DNA from: Chloroflexota bacterium
GTDB taxonomy: Bacteria; Chloroflexota; UBA6077; FW602-bin22; CADDYW01
NCBI GenBank assembly: GCA_902810745.1
Contig: CADDYW010000024.1
Span: 1-51,960, forward strand
DNA: 51,960 nucleotides
Reading direction: 5' to 3'
Part shown: positions 34,792 to 42,649 of the stretch, piece by piece
How the letters are laid out: each line of letters opens with the position of its first letter
How positions within the stretch are numbered: the first letter of the stretch is position 1
Position numbers and translations under genes: made by a program
The notes under the pieces: generated by a model
The model's input: only the letters and a program-made list of their open reading frames with translations
The model's database searches: none
What the model was told of the DNA's origin: nothing

Positions 34792-35370
34792 ATGGCGGTC
34801 GGGTTCGCCGGGGCGGTGGCCAGGTTTTCAGATCGCTTGTCTCGGGGGCCGTGGCTCGCGGTGCTCGTCGTCATCGCCCTGAGCATGTCCTTCGCCATCG
34901 GCCCGTTACTTCATCCGAGCGCGTTAGGTCCGCCCGCTGGCCCCATCCCTGACCGCTCCACTGCCGGCTACGCCAGCCAGGTGGTCGCGCTCCTCGCCCG
35001 ATCCGAGGCCTCGATGGCCCGGCTTGACGATGTGCTCGCGGAGCGCGACCGTAACCCGGCGTTGACCGGGAGCGTCGCATGGCAGCAACGCTACGCCCGC
35101 GTGGTGAGCGAGCTCCAGGATGAGTATCAGGCGGCGCGGGCGTTGACCCCACCGTCCGGGGAGGTCGAGATCCAGACCTGCCTCGGCGAGGGGCTCCGCC
35201 TGACGTCGACCGGCGCGGCGATGCTGCACGACGCCTTTCTGACCGGTGGCCACGGCGCCTACTATCTGAGCGCCCACGGCAACTGGGACCTCCATCTCGG
35301 CGTCGAGCAGCTCCAGCGGTGTCGCGCGCTCCTCGCGCAAACGGCGGTAGCTCCGGGCTCCGGTGGTTAG
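34792..35370 (+). CDS. Membrane-anchored hypothetical protein
   Basis: A 192-residue protein without a recognised family. It has one membrane helix (about 20-40, PWLAVLVVIALSMSFAIGPL) and an extracytoplasmic helical domain (ARSEASMARLDDVLAERD, RYARVVSELQDEYQAAR). Two cysteines (in QTCLGEG and RCRALL) could form a disulfide. I prefer the ATG at 34792; a GTG at 34681, eight bases after the permease stop, would add 37 low-complexity residues. It could be in the sugar operon, but a functional link is unproven. Confidence 0.6.
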   Translation: MAVGFAGAVARFSDRLSRGPWLAVLVVIALSMSFAIGPLLHPSALGPPAGPIPDRSTAGYASQVVALLARSEASMARLDDVLAERDRNPALTGSVAWQQRYARVVSELQDEYQAARALTPPSGEVEIQTCLGEGLRLTSTGAAMLHDAFLTGGHGAYYLSAHGNWDLHLGVEQLQRCRALLAQTAVAPGSGG

Positions 35371-35662
35371 CCCGCTGCGATCGCGCGTGTCGAGCCGCGA
35401 AGAACATTCAGGCTCTTTTCAGGTCTCCGCCCGTTCTTTTCAGGTCACGTGCAGGTCCGAGAGATTATGCTCGACCGGAGCCGGGGACCGAGGCGCGGTC
35501 GAACATCAAAGAAGATCGGATCCACGGCATCGCTTGACCTGGCGCACGATGGGCTGACGCGGTGGCGCGGCCCGGTACTTAGCGACCCGCGGATCTTGAA
35601 CACGTCGGCGATCGCTTGACCGCCACTCCTCTCCAACGGCCAGAGACGATCAGGAGGGTGCC
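35371..35662. other. Intergenic region with TTCAGG array
   Basis: About 290 bases without a gene. It contains the four-site TTCAGG array (35407-35455), a possible -10 TATGCT (35466-35471) and the leader of the interrupted cupredoxin gene with an AGGAGG ribosome site before 35663. Confidence 0.55.
35407..35455 (+). promoter_or_regulatory. TTCAGG array 2, phased direct repeats
   Basis: Hexamers TTCAGG (35407), TTCAGG (35418), TTCAGG (35439) and TGCAGG (35450) have spacings 11, 21 and 11 bp, the same as array 1 at 7188-7236. Two of them are within a longer direct repeat TCTTTTCAGGTC. A TATGCT box follows the last site by ten bases and would fit an activated promoter for the cupredoxin-like gene, about 190 bases downstream. 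Confidence 0.65.
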
Positions 35663-36318
35663 ATGATGGGCGGTCAGTTCGTACGTCGACGGCGATTCCT
35701 CGGGTATTCGTTCGGGACCCTCGTGGGGGCGACGCTCCTCGGCGCCTGCGCGTCCCAGGCAAATGCCGTGGGTTCGGCTGCGAGCTCGTCAGTCGCGCCG
35801 ATCGGCACTCTTTCTCCCCAGCACGTTTCACTCGTCGTCGTTCCTGCGTCGGCCCGGTCCACGGTGGGCACCGATGGGGCCTACCACGATGCCATCGTGC
35901 CGTCGAGCTTCGAGATCCAGGTGGGTCGCCCGGTCTACCTGAGCATCGTCAACTATTGCCCCGCCAACGGAAATATGAGGGGTAGCAATTTGGGAAAATT
36001 GGCCCGCAGGGCCAATTTTCCCAAATGCGTCCACCCATCAATTTCTGCTTGACACACCACTATAGCCAGAATCTTCATTCATTCGATGCGCCTGATCTGA
36101 ACCTGAACATCATCTTGCGTCCGGCGACGACGGGCCCGGGGGGAACGACGAAGCCCTTCACGACCGAGGCGATGTTTGCCGCGTCGAGCCCGGGCGTCTA
36201 TCGGTGGAGCTGCCACATGCTCTGCGATGGAGACGCGAAGAACTGGTCGATGTACGACGCGGACGGACGCATCGTCGGCCAGGTGGGATTCATGGCGGGA
36301 ACGATCACCGCCGTCTGA
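35663..36318 (+). pseudogene. Cupredoxin-like exported protein gene, interrupted by a 102-bp element
   Basis: The first part (from the ATG at 35663, after GGAGGGTGCC) encodes a signal segment and lipobox-like GACA, then FEIQVGRPVYLSIVNY. The last part encodes SQNLHSFDAPDLNLNI and VYRWSCHMLCDGDAKNWSMY, with the His, Cys and Met pattern of a copper-binding cupredoxin or CoxII-like domain. Between them lies the 102-bp palindromic element plus one ACTAT copy. Deleting exactly these 107 bases joins IVNY to SQNLHSF in frame and gives a 182-residue protein. As it stands the first part ends within the element (stop at 36050-36052), so the gene is probably dead or makes only a fragment. Confidence 0.85.
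35952..36063 (-). mobile_element. 102-bp palindromic mobile element, copy 2, with 5-bp target duplication
   Basis: The element spans 35957-36058 with ACTAT on both sides (35952-35956, 36059-36063). It is inverted relative to copy 1. Its stem (35988-36005 with 36009-36026) is also a perfect 18 bp, although one GC pair of copy 1 has become AT in both arms. Relative to the outer arms the loop reads TGC here but GCA in copy 1. The end of the element reads TTGACA outward (36049-36054), a perfect -35 hexamer. It interrupts the cupredoxin-like gene. Confidence 0.88.
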
Positions 36319-36334
36319 AGGAGCAACGAGGCCG

Positions 36335-37351
36335 CTACTGGAGCCCTTCCAGGAGGGCCTCGACCGCTGGAAGTACGATCCCGGTGCGGTAGGTCAGAAT
36401 CGCGTAGACGCCCTCGAGGTGCTGGCGCTGGGCTCGCATCGTCGCTTCGGCCTCCGGTCGCATGCCCAGTCGCTGTGCCCCCTGTCTGAGCGATACCAGG
36501 ATGCTGAACAGGCGACGCACGCAGGCGATGACCTCGAAAAACTCGACCTGCTCGACGGACGCGCCGGAGAGCCTCTCGTACTCATGAAGGATGGCCTCGC
36601 GCATGGGCCAGCCGTCGTACATTCCTTCGAGGAGCAGCGTCCAGCCGAGATCGAAGCGGAAGTCCGTCACCTCGGCGCTGGTCCAGTCGATGACGAACGC
36701 CTCGCCCTGCGCGGTGAGGAGCACGTTCTGGGCGTGGTAGTCCCAGTGGACCAGAGCGAGGCGGACGTCGCCGATCCTGGACGCCTGGGCTGTCAGCCAC
36801 TCGAACGCGGGGTCGAACTGGCCCGGCGCAAGACCATCGACGAGCGCTCGCCCACGCGCCAGCCACCGATCGACGGATTGCTCCGGGCGATCGGCCGCGG
36901 CGTCAGAGACGAACTCGTGCCAGTCGAGCGAATGCAGTTCGACGAGCCTCTCGCAGAAGAGTGCGATCAGCTCGCGTTTCCGCGCAAACGGTGGACGACG
37001 AAGGATCGGGCCGAGTGGCTCGCCGTCAACGCGGCGCATGATGACGAATGGCCTGCCCAGCGCCAGACCAGTCGTCTCGAGGACGCGAACCTCGGGGACC
37101 GGATAGCCGAGATGGAAGAGCCGGTCCATGACCGCGAACTCGCGCTTCGCCTTCAGGACGGCGTCGTCGCCGGGATACACGCGGAGAATCAGGTCTTCGC
37201 TCGCCGGTCCGCTGCCGGTTTCGGGCTGAAGGGTAAATGAATAGACCTCGTTCTCCCAGCCGTCGCTGATCTGGGCGAGTCGCAGGACGCGACCGTGGCC
37301 CAGCGCGGGGCTTTGCTGGCAGTACGTGTCCAGAGCAGCTTGAAGATCCAC
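36335..37351 (-). CDS. Aminoglycoside phosphotransferase (APH) family kinase
   Basis: A 338-residue kinase-like protein. The nucleotide lobe has LRVYPGDDAVLKAKREFAVMD with the conserved Lys-Glu pair. The catalytic loop is LVHWDYHAQNVLL (Asp and Asn), and the metal-binding IDWTSAEVTDFRFDLGW follows. Such proteins phosphorylate small alcohols: antibiotics, choline, homoserine, methylthioribose or others. Nothing points to one substrate. It lies 17 bases from the cupredoxin gene end (convergent). Confidence 0.82.
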   Translation of the reverse strand: MDLQAALDTYCQQSPALGHGRVLRLAQISDGWENEVYSFTLQPETGSGPASEDLILRVYPGDDAVLKAKREFAVMDRLFHLGYPVPEVRVLETTGLALGRPFVIMRRVDGEPLGPILRRPPFARKRELIALFCERLVELHSLDWHEFVSDAAADRPEQSVDRWLARGRALVDGLAPGQFDPAFEWLTAQASRIGDVRLALVHWDYHAQNVLLTAQGEAFVIDWTSAEVTDFRFDLGWTLLLEGMYDGWPMREAILHEYERLSGASVEQVEFFEVIACVRRLFSILVSLRQGAQRLGMRPEAEATMRAQRQHLEGVYAILTYRTGIVLPAVEALLEGLQ

Positions 37352-37505
37352 CTTCTCCCCACGTGAACAGGCCCTTGTCAGGCGGACTCACCCTGGCTCG
37401 GAGTGGCTTCTGACGGGCGAGCCGCCAGTGTCAGGACCGGTCCAGGCGGTAGGACGGGCTGGGAAAGGGCAGGCGGATGCTGGCGCATCGTCGGCCGCCC
37501 GTGGC

Positions 37506-38570
37506 TCAGGCTTCGTCTGGCGCGGGGGCGAGCCTGGTCGTGATCTCGTGGCGCTCGCCGCCCCGCAGGAAGCTCATCCGGATGGTGTGGTCCACCCCGG
37601 CGCGCTCCAGGATGCGATGCACGTCGTCGACGCTGGAGACCGGTGAGCCGTCCACCGCGACGATCGTGTCGCCGGGACGAATGCCACCGCGGTCGGCCGG
37701 GCTGTTCGGCATGACCTGGATCACGCCGATGCCGAATGGCACGTCGAGGCGGTTCTCACGCGCGATCCGAGGGTGGATCGGGCGTCGCTCGGCGGCGATC
37801 CCGAGGTAAGCGCGCTCCACCCGGCCCTGGCGAATCAGCAGCCCGACGACCCAGCGCACCGTGTTCGCCGGCACGGCGAAGCAGATGCCCTGGGCCCCCT
37901 GGATGATCGCGGTGTTGATGCCAACGACCTGACCGCGCGAGTCGACGAGTGGCCCACCGGAATTTCCGGGATTGAGCGCCGCGTCGGTCTGGATGATGTT
38001 TTCGATCAATCGGCCACTCTGGCTCCTCAGCGAGCGGCCGAGGGCTGAGACGACGCCGGTCGTGACCGTCGCCTGGAAGCCGAGCGGGTTGCCGATAGCG
38101 ATGACGAGCTGGCCGGTGCGCAGGCGATCCGAGTCGCCCAGCGTCGCGGTGGGCAGACCGGACGCGTCGACGCGGATCACGGCGAGGTCGGTGGCCGGAT
38201 CGTCGCCGATCAGCCGCGCTGGGAGGGTCCGGCCATCGGCGAGTGTCACCTCCAGACGCGTGGCATTGTGAATAACGTGGCTGTTGGTCACGATGTAGCC
38301 GTCGGGCGCGACGATCACGCCGGAGCCGCCGGCCGGTCGTTCGAACTCCATGGGACCGCGTGGCGTCCGTGCCGTGCCCCGGTGCAGCGCCGAGATGTTG
38401 ACAACCGCTGGTCCCACCTTGTCGACGGCGGTCACCACGGCGCGCGAGTAGGCGTCGAGAAGCTCGTCGGATTCGTTCGCGTCGCCGGGGCTTCCCGGGG
38501 CACCGCTGTTGGCAGACGGGTTCGCGATCCAGGAGAGCGACTCGAACCCGCTGCCTTCTCTCTCGTTCAT
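37506..38570 (-). CDS. HtrA/DegP-type serine protease
   Basis: A 354-residue trypsin-like protease with one PDZ domain. The triad is His98 (VTNSHVIHNA), Asp128 (ATDLAVIRV) and Ser204 (NPGNSGGPL). The PDZ domain (about 265-345) carries IQVMPNSPADRGGIRPGDTI. It lacks a signal peptide or membrane helix; the first 35 residues are Ser/Asn/Gly-rich and acidic, so it probably acts inside the cell or leaves by an unusual route. GGCGGAG lies just before the ATG. A perfect 9-bp hairpin covers the region directly before this ribosome site. Confidence 0.9.
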   Translation of the reverse strand: MNEREGSGFESLSWIANPSANSGAPGSPGDANESDELLDAYSRAVVTAVDKVGPAVVNISALHRGTARTPRGPMEFERPAGGSGVIVAPDGYIVTNSHVIHNATRLEVTLADGRTLPARLIGDDPATDLAVIRVDASGLPTATLGDSDRLRTGQLVIAIGNPLGFQATVTTGVVSALGRSLRSQSGRLIENIIQTDAALNPGNSGGPLVDSRGQVVGINTAIIQGAQGICFAVPANTVRWVVGLLIRQGRVERAYLGIAAERRPIHPRIARENRLDVPFGIGVIQVMPNSPADRGGIRPGDTIVAVDGSPVSSVDDVHRILERAGVDHTIRMSFLRGGERHEITTRLAPAPDEA

Positions 38571-38890
38571 TGAGCTCCGCCGAAGTCTGCCCGGGAATCC
38601 CCCGGGCAGCTTTGAGTAATGTTGCCAGGAGAAAAATAGAAAAGATGGCGCCATCATGATAGCTGCTGCTGGCCGCGACATCAAGGCAGGTCTTCGGGGT
38701 GGTCGCCCGGCGGCGGGAGACGCCGGCCGGTCACCCGACGTACCGGTGACCCGTTGATCGGCAGTTTGTTCTGCCTGACACGGGGTCTGGCCCCGTGCGT
38801 CGTGATCCGCCCGGGTGCATGACGGAGCAGCCGCCACTGCCACTCTTGCGCCCCGGGTGGTTCACCCGTCGAGGCTTTCTTCCTTCTGGA
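38571..38890. other. Hairpin-rich intergenic region
   Basis: About 320 bases with four inverted repeats: 38587-38609 (9-bp arms), GGTCACC/GGTGACC around 38730-38755, CACGGGG/CCCCGTG at 38779-38797, and CGGGTG/CACCCG at 38854-38868. The last two lie beyond the 3' end of the cupin gene on the minus strand and may end its transcript. No gene is seen. Confidence 0.5.
38587..38609 (-). promoter_or_regulatory. Hairpin in the htrA leader
   Basis: CTGCCCGGG and CCCGGGCAG pair perfectly around a five-base loop, ending about 17 bases before the HtrA ATG and near its ribosome site. It could tune translation, for example as a thermo-sensitive structure, but this is inference only. Confidence 0.4.
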
Positions 38891-39307
38891 TCAGGCGTCG
38901 ATGGACGGTGCCTTCCCGTACTCCTCGTCGGTGACCTGGGGTCCCCACGTCGCGGCGCTACCGCCCTCGGGAACGTCGTGCAGCGCGAGGTGGGTCATGA
39001 AGCGCGTCGGCGCGGCACCGTGCCAGTGCCACTCCTCCGGCTCGAAGAACACCCGGTCGCCTGGGCGGATCACCTCGATCGGTCCACCGCGCCGCTGGCA
39101 CAGGCCGATGCCCTCGACAACGTAGATCGTCTGGCCGTTCGGGTGGGCGTGCCAGGCCGTGCGGGCGCCGGGCGTGAAGTGGACCATGCTCGCGCCCAGG
39201 CGCGATCGGCCGGACGGGGTGGCGACCTGGTCGACGTAGACGGTGCCGGTGAACCACTGGCGCGATCCCACCGTGGTCTGTCCGGTGCTATTCCTGGTGA
39301 TCTGCAT
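38891..39307 (-). CDS. Cupin domain protein
   Basis: A 138-residue single-domain cupin. Motif 1 is visible as HAHPNGQTIYVVEGIG and motif 2 as PGDRVFFEPEEWHWHGA, with the His/Glu residues for one metal ion. It starts MQITRNSTGQTTVGSRQWFT, a beginning often seen in cupins annotated near carboxymuconolactone-decarboxylase-like proteins. GGAGGACAAGG precedes the ATG. Function may be metal-dependent isomerase, oxygenase or sugar binding. Confidence 0.85.
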   Translation of the reverse strand: MQITRNSTGQTTVGSRQWFTGTVYVDQVATPSGRSRLGASMVHFTPGARTAWHAHPNGQTIYVVEGIGLCQRRGGPIEVIRPGDRVFFEPEEWHWHGAAPTRFMTHLALHDVPEGGSAATWGPQVTDEEYGKAPSIDA

Positions 39308-39441
39308 CCTTGTCCTCCGGTGAAGCAGAAGAGTCGCCGAGCGATGAACCACGCCTGCTTGCAGCCTCGGCGGCTGCACCCCCGATCCTCCGCTTTCTCG
39401 GGGCTGGCTGAATCAGGATTCTCCGGCGGACGGACGGCACT

Positions 39442-39804
39442 TCACGCGCTGGCCGGGAGCTCGATCACCACCGGCAGGGCGGTTCGTCCCCACTCGTCGA
39501 GGTCGCCCTCGATCCGGCTGTATTTGGCGACCAGCAGCGCGCGGGCAAGCCGATCTTCGGCTGTCCCCGCCTCGAGGACGCGGGCAACGCCGACGCGGAC
39601 CTCGCCTCCCAGCTCGACCGTGACGCGGGGATTCGCCCGGAGGTTACGCACCCAGTCAGCCCGATCGCGGCCACCGGCGAGCAGATACAGCCGGCCATGG
39701 TGCGCGGCGAACCAGATCTCGATGCGGTGGGGACGACCGGTGCGCCGCCCGATGGTCGTCAGGTAGAGAAACGGCTCATTCGCCCACCTCGGCGATTCGT
39801 CCAC
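39442..39804 (-). CDS. F420-type nitroreductase/deazaflavin oxidoreductase family protein
   Basis: A 120-residue split-beta-barrel flavin- or deazaflavin-binding protein of the Ddn-like family. Visible blocks are FLYLTTIGRRTGRPHRIEIWF and the central LYLLAGGRDRADWVRNLRAN, with PRVTVELGG. Such proteins use F420 or FMN for reduction. Start choice: the GTG at 39804 has GGAGG at good spacing; the ATG at 39825 has none. F420 use fits with Chloroflexota or Actinomycetota relatives, but no F420 biosynthesis gene is here. Confidence 0.8.
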   Translation of the reverse strand: MDESPRWANEPFLYLTTIGRRTGRPHRIEIWFAAHHGRLYLLAGGRDRADWVRNLRANPRVTVELGGEVRVGVARVLEAGTAEDRLARALLVAKYSRIEGDLDEWGRTALPVVIELPASA

Positions 39805-40324
39805 TGCTCCACCTCCTCGGGGCATCGGGTCTCCCGTATCGTGATCTGCGGGGCGGCGTGCCCGATCTCGCGGAGGCCGCCGGTCGCGAGCTCGACGGCG
39901 GCCGCGGCGAGATTGTCTTCGCGGCGATCCAGCTTCCGGGTGTCGGGAATCGGAACGATCCACCCCGAATCAGGTTCGTCAGCACTACGTCAAGGTGGCT
40001 GCTAGACCGAGCCGGGCGCAGCTCCAGAAGCAACCGCGGCTTCAAGAGGCTCGCCGGCTGCTGCTGGGCGGAGCCCCCGGCGCCGCGCGTGCTGGCTGCC
40101 GGATGGGGCACCGTGATGCCCTCCGCTCGAGCCGCGCGTCATACGAGCCTCCTCGGCGTCCCTCCGAGGCGCATTCTGCAACGGTCACCGGGTAGCGTCG
40201 TCAGGCGCGGTACCGGTCCCTGAGCGCGAGCATTCTCGCGTCGAGCGTGGGAGCGAAACGTCCCTCTGGGCTCGACACGCGCGCCGGCCCGGGGGCCGGA
40301 GCCGGGCGGGACGCCGTGGCCAGC
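39805..40324. other. Intergenic region without a recognised gene
   Basis: About 520 bases between two minus-strand genes. Frames on both strands are Arg/Pro/Ser-rich and show no family blocks. I see no repeat element. A decayed gene cannot be excluded. Confidence 0.45.
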
Positions 40325-41041
40325 TCAGCGCTGCTTGCGCCACGCCTCGTATTCGGCAAGCGTCTTCGCGTCGGGCGGGTAAACGCCAATAATGCTCGCG
40401 CCCGCCCGGACCTTCTCCATGATAAACTCCTCGCGGCGTTCCTGGGCGACCGCTTCCTCGGCGACCTCGGCGGCGAGGTGGCGCGGAATCACGACCACGC
40501 CCTCGTCGTCGCCCACGATCACGTCGCCCGGGAAGACGGCCACGCCCCCGCAGGCGATCGGGAGCTGAATGTCGGTCGGATGATGGATCGTCTTGTTCGT
40601 CGCGGCGTGCGCCGCGCGGGCGTACGCGGGCAGTCCAGAGGCGGCGATCTCGGGTGAATCGCGGAACGCGCCGTCGGTGACCACGCCCGCCGCCCCGCGC
40701 AGCTTCATCCGCGTCGCCAGGATCGCTCCCATGCTCCCGGCGCGCACGTCGCCACGCGCGTCGATGACCAGCACGTCGTGGGGACCAACGCTCTCGACGG
40801 CGATTCGCTGCGGATCAGTCAGGTTGTCGACGACGCCAGTCTGGTCGAGATCCTCGCGCGCGGGGATGTAGCGCAGGGTGAAGGCCTGGCCAACCATACG
40901 CGTCCTCGGGGCGAGCGGGCGAACGCCGGTCATGAAGGTGTTGCGCAGGCCGCGCCGGGCCAGCACCGACGTCAGCGTCGCGGTGCTCGGGATCCGTAGC
41001 TGCTCGAAGATCTCGGGCGCGACCGAAACGGGCTGAGACAT
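40325..41041 (-). CDS. RraA-like / 4-hydroxy-4-methyl-2-oxoglutarate aldolase family protein
   Basis: A 238-residue protein of the RraA-like family. Members either inhibit RNase E or act as HMG/CHA aldolases and oxaloacetate decarboxylases. The metal and substrate region is visible as GVVTDGAFRDSPEI (Arg-Asp pair) with the earlier DVLVIDARGDVRAGSMGAIL. The late strand VIVGDDEGVVVIP is typical. The aldolase role is more likely, as the Arg-Asp pair is kept and the protein is longer than E. coli RraA. It lies 115 bases downstream of seryl-tRNA synthetase on the same strand. Confidence 0.82.
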   Translation of the reverse strand: MSQPVSVAPEIFEQLRIPSTATLTSVLARRGLRNTFMTGVRPLAPRTRMVGQAFTLRYIPAREDLDQTGVVDNLTDPQRIAVESVGPHDVLVIDARGDVRAGSMGAILATRMKLRGAAGVVTDGAFRDSPEIAASGLPAYARAAHAATNKTIHHPTDIQLPIACGGVAVFPGDVIVGDDEGVVVIPRHLAAEVAEEAVAQERREEFIMEKVRAGASIIGVYPPDAKTLAEYEAWRKQR

Positions 41042-41156
41042 GTCGAAGCTCCTCCATCAGCTGGGAAACGGTGCCCCCACACCCGACCTGAACGATCTGC
41101 TCCTCGTGCATGGCGCTCGGCGCTTCACGCCTTGCGCATCACGTTTTTCGCATCGC

Positions 41157-42515
41157 TCACCGCGGTCGGAGGTAGTCCTTTTTCACGACCGGACGCAGAA
41201 CCTCCGGTACCTTGACCGAACCGTCTTTCTGCTGGTAGCTGTCGAGAATCGCGATCAGCATGCGCCCCATCGCGCACCCAGTATCGTTCACGGTGTGGCA
41301 GAAATGGACCGCGCCGTCGGTCGCGCGGTAGCGAATGTTGAGGCGTCGCGCCTGATAGTCGGTCGTGTTGGTATCGGTCATGACTTCCATGAATTCTCGC
41401 GTGCCGCACAGCCAGACCTCCACGTCGCGCTGGCGGTGGGTGGCCAGGTAGCCCGCGTCGGCGTCGCACTTCTCGACGACGTGGTAGGGGAGCTCGAGCG
41501 CCTGGAGCAGCCACTCGTTGATCGCCCGGAACTCCTCGTAGATGGCCTCGGACTGGTCGGGCGTGCAGACGGCGTTCATCTCGATCTTGTCGAACTGGTG
41601 GACGCGCCTGATTCCCCTCACGTCCTTCCCCCACGAGCCGGCCTCGGATCGGAAGCAGGGCGTCGCCGCGAAGAGCCTGATCGGCAGGTCAGCCTCGGCC
41701 AGGATTCGATCCATGAAATAGCTGAAGTTTGCCGGCTCGGACGAGCCGACGAGGTAGAGCTGGGCATTCTCTTCGACGTTGTGGGTCGCGATGGCGTAGA
41801 CCTGGTCGCGTCCCTCCGGAAAGTGCGACGTCCCGTAGAGCGAGCGCTCGCGAACCAGGAGCGGCGGGATGATCGGCTGAAAGCCCAGGTGGAGCAGATG
41901 GTCGACCAAGAGCTGGTGCAGGGCGATCTGGAGTAGCGCTACGTCGCCGAGGATGTACGCAAAGCGGGAGCCGGCGACCTTCGCCCCCTGGGTCGTATCG
42001 ATGCCACCCAGCCGCTCGCCTAGCGTGGCGTAATCCAGCGGCGTGAAGTCTGGATCGTCGGCGTGGCAGGGCGTTCGAGGCATCAGCGGCGCGGTGTGGG
42101 CACCCTTTCCGAGCTGGTTGGGATCGAGATAGCCCGTTCCGGGAATCCAGGCGCACTCTTCGACGTTGTCGGCGTCGCTCGATCCCTCGGGCATCGCCGG
42201 ATGCGGCCAGTTGGGAAACCAGTCCAGGATTGCCTGCCACTCCCGGGCGATCGCGGCGAGCTGCTCTTCAAGCGCTCGCGTTTGCTCCCGGATCTCCTGC
42301 CCACGTGCGCGCGCCGCGGCCGGATCAGACCGACCAAGCTGGGCGAGGCGATTTTTCTCGGCATTCAGCTCGTCCAGCGATGCCTGGATCTGGCGGCGCG
42401 TGGCGTCGAGAGCCAGCCAGCGATCGAGGTCAGCCTTCGTCGGATCGACGCGTCGGCGCCGAATCGCCGCGCGGAGCTCGTCCGGATTCGCGCGAATGCG
42501 TCTGACGTCGAGCAC
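41157..42515 (-). CDS. serS: Seryl-tRNA synthetase
   Basis: A 452-residue class II aminoacyl-tRNA synthetase that charges tRNA(Ser) and tRNA(Sec). The N-terminal coiled-coil arm is residues about 30-100 (LDELNAEKNRLAQLG, REQTRALEEQLAA). Catalytic motif 2 is FRSEAGSWGKDVRGIRRVHQ and motif 3 is around GRMLIAILDSYQ, followed by VKVPEVLRPV. Where most bacterial enzymes read HTLNGSGLA, this one reads HTVNDTGCAMG, so it belongs to a divergent subgroup. The start is a GTG with AAAGGAAG upstream. A promoter within a divergent operator region lies about 150 bases upstream. Confidence 0.9.
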   Translation of the reverse strand: MLDVRRIRANPDELRAAIRRRRVDPTKADLDRWLALDATRRQIQASLDELNAEKNRLAQLGRSDPAAARARGQEIREQTRALEEQLAAIAREWQAILDWFPNWPHPAMPEGSSDADNVEECAWIPGTGYLDPNQLGKGAHTAPLMPRTPCHADDPDFTPLDYATLGERLGGIDTTQGAKVAGSRFAYILGDVALLQIALHQLLVDHLLHLGFQPIIPPLLVRERSLYGTSHFPEGRDQVYAIATHNVEENAQLYLVGSSEPANFSYFMDRILAEADLPIRLFAATPCFRSEAGSWGKDVRGIRRVHQFDKIEMNAVCTPDQSEAIYEEFRAINEWLLQALELPYHVVEKCDADAGYLATHRQRDVEVWLCGTREFMEVMTDTNTTDYQARRLNIRYRATDGAVHFCHTVNDTGCAMGRMLIAILDSYQQKDGSVKVPEVLRPVVKKDYLRPR

Positions 42516-42649
42516 GCGGTGAAGCTTCCTTTCTATTCTGCGTATCGCTGCGCGCGTCTGGAGTACCTTGCTTCGTCCGCGACGATGCCGGCTCGAGCCG
42601 GAAGCTCTCCCGGCCCCGTCCCTCGCGGCGAACGCAGCGGTGTGTGCCC

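Noticed and set aside
35407..35455. TTCAGG array as a CRISPR or minisatellite
   Set aside because: Units are only 6-12 bases with phased non-identical spacers; there are no long repeats and no cas genes.
39805..40324. Possible gene in the 520-base gap
   Set aside because: Frames of up to about 120 codons on both strands are Arg/Ser/Pro-rich, lack a ribosome site and show no family motif.
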